Shown here one piece after another: positions 63,358 through 64,000 of a stretch of DNA of 64,000 bases. Positions within the stretch are counted from its first letter, which is position 1, and every line of letters starts with the position of its first letter. The position numbers and the translations under genes were made by a program. Source of the stretch: JAVJRN01 sp040218415 (GTDB lineage Bacteria > Bacteroidota > Bacteroidia > Cytophagales > Cyclobacteriaceae); NCBI GenBank assembly GCA_040218415.1, contig JAVJRN010000080.1, forward strand, positions 124,001-188,000, read 5' to 3'. The notes under the pieces are model-generated. The model was given only the letters and a program-made list of their open reading frames with translations. It had not been told where the DNA came from and did no database searches.

Positions 63358-64000
63358 ATGATAGGTAAGCTTCGCATAGTAAACTCAATAACTAAGGAAA
63401 AAGTAGAATTTCAACCGCTCAATCCACCACATGTTGGCATGTACGTTTGTGGACCAACGGTCTATAATAATGCGCATTTAGGAAATGTAAGAACCTATAT
63501 TTCATTTGATGTTATATATAGATATCTGAAACAGATAGGTTATCAGGTCAGGTATGTGCGGAATTTGACGGATGTTGGACATTTGCTCGATGATGGGCAA
63601 GATAGAATTTCCAGTAAAGCGAAGCTCGATAATCTTGAGCCTATGGAGATTGTGCAGAAATACACCAATGACTTTCATGAGGTAATGATGCAGTTTAATG
63701 CGCTCCCACCAGATATAGAACCAACTGCCACTGGTCACTTGATGGAGCAACTCGAAATGATTGACCGGCTAGTGGAAAATGGCTATGGCTATGAATCCAA
63801 CGGCTCAGTTTATTTCGACATTGAGAAATATAACAAGGATCACAATTATGGAAAGCTTAGTGGTAGAAAGATTGAGGACTTATTGAATCAGACAAGAATA
63901 CTTGATGGGCAGGATGATAAGAAAAATCCTTTAGATTTTGCGCTATGGAAAAAAGCAGCTCCCGAGCACATCATGAAATGGAAAACCAAATGGAGTGACG
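63358..64000 (+). CDS. cysS: Cysteinyl-tRNA synthetase, N-terminal part
   Basis: The gene runs off the right window edge; the first 214 residues are present. Class I aminoacyl-tRNA synthetase charging tRNA-Cys. The HIGH-type motif appears as [12 protein letters not shown] at about residues 38-49, preceded by the zinc-ligand Cys in MYVCGPTVY. The insertion region with [13 protein letters not shown] and the later LDFALWKKA segment are also typical. It is divergent from rimP, with overlapping promoters between them. Confidence 0.95.
   Translation, partial: MIGKLRIVNSITKEKVEFQPLNPPHVGMYVCGPTVYNNAHLGNVRTYISFDVIYRYLKQIGYQVRYVRNLTDVGHLLDDGQDRISSKAKLDNLEPMEIVQKYTNDFHEVMMQFNALPPDIEPTATGHLMEQLEMIDRLVENGYGYESNGSVYFDIEKYNKDHNYGKLSGRKIEDLLNQTRILDGQDDKKNPLDFALWKKAAPEHIMKWKTKWSD

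Overview
The window looks like chromosomal DNA of a marine or soil Bacteroidota bacterium, most likely of the Cytophagales (Fulvivirga/Roseivirga-like). It is AT-rich and has few Shine-Dalgarno sites. Several gene starts are preceded by the Bacteroidota promoter element TAnnTTTG. It encodes a PorZ-like type IX secretion protein, DUF6089-type outer-membrane barrels, tandem OmpH/Skp proteins beside BamA, a bacilliredoxin, and the MreBCD-PBP2-RodA set in one run. I saw no rRNA, tRNA, insertion sequence, prophage or CRISPR array. No gap between genes exceeds 300 bases.

Layout. 1-6649 (minus): an operon reading rfbB-rfbA-rfbC-ugd-uxs-cysC-cysD-cysN makes sugar nucleotides (dTDP-4-keto-rhamnose, UDP-glucuronate, UDP-xylose) and then activated sulfate (APS/PAPS). 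This suggests a sulfated or acidic surface polysaccharide. 6838-11312 (plus): cytochrome c maturation genes ccmB, ccmC, a ccmD-like gene, ccmE and ccmF. The CcmE has Cys in place of the usual haem-binding His. 11326-15099 (plus): a DUF2520 protein, a UbiA-family prenyltransferase, purN and purH. 15240-20709 (plus): mreB-mreC-mreD-mrdA-rodA, the elongasome. 20758-22131 (minus): an acidic protein of unknown function. 22151-28053 (plus): ferredoxin, thymidine kinase, PorZ, RecO, a 2-oxoglutarate oxygenase and a ChrA transporter.

28101-37822 (minus): a long envelope run headed by yqeY and cvpA, through a hydrolase, a CBS protein, NAD kinase, two barrels, UppS and BamA, to two OmpH/Skp chaperones, closed by a strong terminator. 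37860-41428 (plus): pdxJ, a hydrolase, an RsmI-like methyltransferase and metK. 41624-47803 (minus): a short-chain dehydrogenase, a sodium-pumping decarboxylase (oadG-oadA-oadB), ispF and an M16 peptidase. 47883-53002 (plus): a fused E1 alpha/beta dehydrogenase, a secreted PRYS-repeat protein, ytxJ, an outer-membrane protein and lipA. 53015-57489 (minus): a tightly overlapped four-gene accessory operon (ceramidase-like hydrolase, PLP enzyme, NagZ-like glycosidase, bestrophin channel), with a divergent membrane protein beside it. 58400-63201 (minus): rimP-nusA-infB, with a terminator-like hairpin in its leader. 63358-end (plus): cysS, cut by the window edge.

Most of the window is ordinary housekeeping. 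The least explained parts are the 53-58 kb overlapped operon, the PRYS-repeat secreted protein, the rimP leader hairpin, and a few key-residue changes (CcmE Cys, the ceramidase GSMGPN motif, PBP2 KTS, the divergent OadA). I found nothing that is clearly a new defence or mobile system.
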